From assembly GCA_903915315.1 (NCBI GenBank), contig CAIWSO010000138.1:1-5942 (forward strand): a DNA stretch of 5,942 nucleotides. Reading direction: 5' to 3'. Position 1 is the stretch's first letter. Every line of letters starts with the position of its first letter. Shown here piece after piece: positions 5,256-5,942 of this stretch. The stretch is from an uncultured Spartobacteria bacterium (GTDB lineage: Bacteria > Verrucomicrobiota > Verrucomicrobiia > Chthoniobacterales > Terrimicrobiaceae). The position numbers were made by a program, and so were the translations under genes. Under the pieces are notes generated by a model that saw only the letters and a list, made by a program, of their open reading frames with translations, did no database searches and was not told the DNA's origin.

Positions 5256-5942
5256 TTTTGGGATTTGGATTTGATGGTGAGGAGTTCTTTCATGACGCCC
5301 GAGAGATCGGCTTTGCGGTTCACACCTCCGAATGCGTCGTGAAGATTTTGATAGAGCGCGAAGAGGCGGTCATAGGTCTTGCGAGCCGCCGCACGGGGTT
5401 TGTATTCGATGTCTTTGAGCGAGGTCATCGCTTTCTGGGCAGCCGGGAAATCCTTGAAAACTCCCGCCAATACGGCAGCCGAAACCGCCGAACCCAAGGC
5501 GCAGGCCTGCGAGGAGCCCGCCACCAACATCGTGCGGCCGGTGACATCAGCGTAGATTTGCATGAGGAGTGGATTTTTTTCCGCAATGCCGCCGGCGCAA
5601 ACGATGCGTTTCACGGGCACGCCGTAGGACTCGATCCGCTCAATGATCGTTCGCGCGCCGAATGCCGTGGCCTCGATGAGCGCTCGGTAAATTTCCGCCT
5701 TGGTGGTGTGCAGCGTCGTTCCCAAAAGCAAACCGCTGAGCATCGGATCGACCAGAACCGTGCGGTTGCCGTTGTTCCAATCAAGCGCCAGCAGACCGCT
5801 GCCGCCGGGTTGGAGCGTGGTAGCCTCCTTGGCCAGGCTCGCGTAGAGGGCTGCGTCGCCCTCGCAGACGGATTCGATCCACCATTTGAAAATATCGCCA
5901 ACAGCGGACTGGCCGGCCTCGATGCCGAAAAAGCCGGGCAGG
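5252..5942 (-). CDS. araB: L-ribulokinase, C-terminal part (5' end outside window)
   Basis: This kinase of the FGGY family phosphorylates L-ribulose to L-ribulose 5-phosphate with ATP in the cytoplasm, the second step of L-arabinose breakdown. The frame is open from the right edge to a TGA at 5252-5254 and shows 229 complete residues of a family usually about 550-570 long, so roughly the last 40 percent is present. The first visible residues contain GIEAGQSAVGDIFKWW, a stretch typical of ribulokinases. The C-terminal FGGY domain follows, with LDWNNGNR (visible residues 53-60), the EIYRALIEATAFGAR helix, and AGGIAEKNPLLMQIYADV (about 116-132), the conserved glycine-rich and NPLLMQIYAD block. 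QACALGSAVSAAV then closes the fold. The stop overlaps the araA start as ATGA, so the two are probably translationally coupled. The true start and the operon promoter are not visible. Family identity is very secure. Confidence 0.96.
   Translation of the reverse strand, partial: LPGFFGIEAGQSAVGDIFKWWIESVCEGDAALYASLAKEATTLQPGGSGLLALDWNNGNRTVLVDPMLSGLLLGTTLHTTKAEIYRALIEATAFGARTIIERIESYGVPVKRIVCAGGIAEKNPLLMQIYADVTGRTMLVAGSSQACALGSAVSAAVLAGVFKDFPAAQKAMTSLKDIEYKPRAAARKTYDRLFALYQNLHDAFGGVNRKADLSGVMKELLTIKSKSQK

Overview
The right two thirds of the window (about 1490-5942) is a minus-strand sugar-catabolism operon. Read in the direction of transcription it holds the C-terminal part of L-ribulokinase (araB, cut by the right edge), complete L-arabinose isomerase (araA), complete L-ribulose-5-phosphate 4-epimerase (araD) and a complete carbohydrate esterase family 7 acetyl-xylan esterase. 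Directly behind the esterase lies a truncated C-terminal remnant that looks like an alpha-galactosidase-type glycoside hydrolase. A weak intrinsic terminator candidate sits at about 1410-1431.

The three ara genes are tightly coupled: araB/araA overlap by ATGA and araA/araD by TTGA. The enzymes carry out L-arabinose -> L-ribulose (AraA), L-ribulose -> L-ribulose 5-phosphate (AraB) and L-ribulose 5-phosphate -> D-xylulose 5-phosphate (AraD), feeding the pentose phosphate pathway. The CE7 esterase removes acetyl groups from xylo-oligosaccharides. The cluster therefore fits use of arabinoxylan or related acetylated hemicellulose, with deacetylation and arabinose breakdown both in the cytoplasm. 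The operon promoter and any regulator lie outside the window.

The left quarter (1 to about 1440) is different. It is visibly lower in GC, has no recognisable intact gene, and looks like decayed or foreign DNA. It holds a G-rich tract with a canonical G-quadruplex pattern and an 11-bp repeat, a small ORF (240-434), a plus frame with few stops (225-746), a minus-strand frame interrupted by one TGA (859-1437), a 10-bp perfect inverted repeat at 849-878 and a hairpin at 494-530.

The organism is a bacterium with a moderately GC-rich genome that degrades plant polysaccharides. The gene set, the style of the glycoside hydrolase remnant and the weak Shine-Dalgarno use in front of two genes would fit Verrucomicrobiota, but this is an inference with low confidence. 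I found no convincing new biological system. The most interesting points are the esterase/remnant junction at about 1933-1960 and the unexplained left region.
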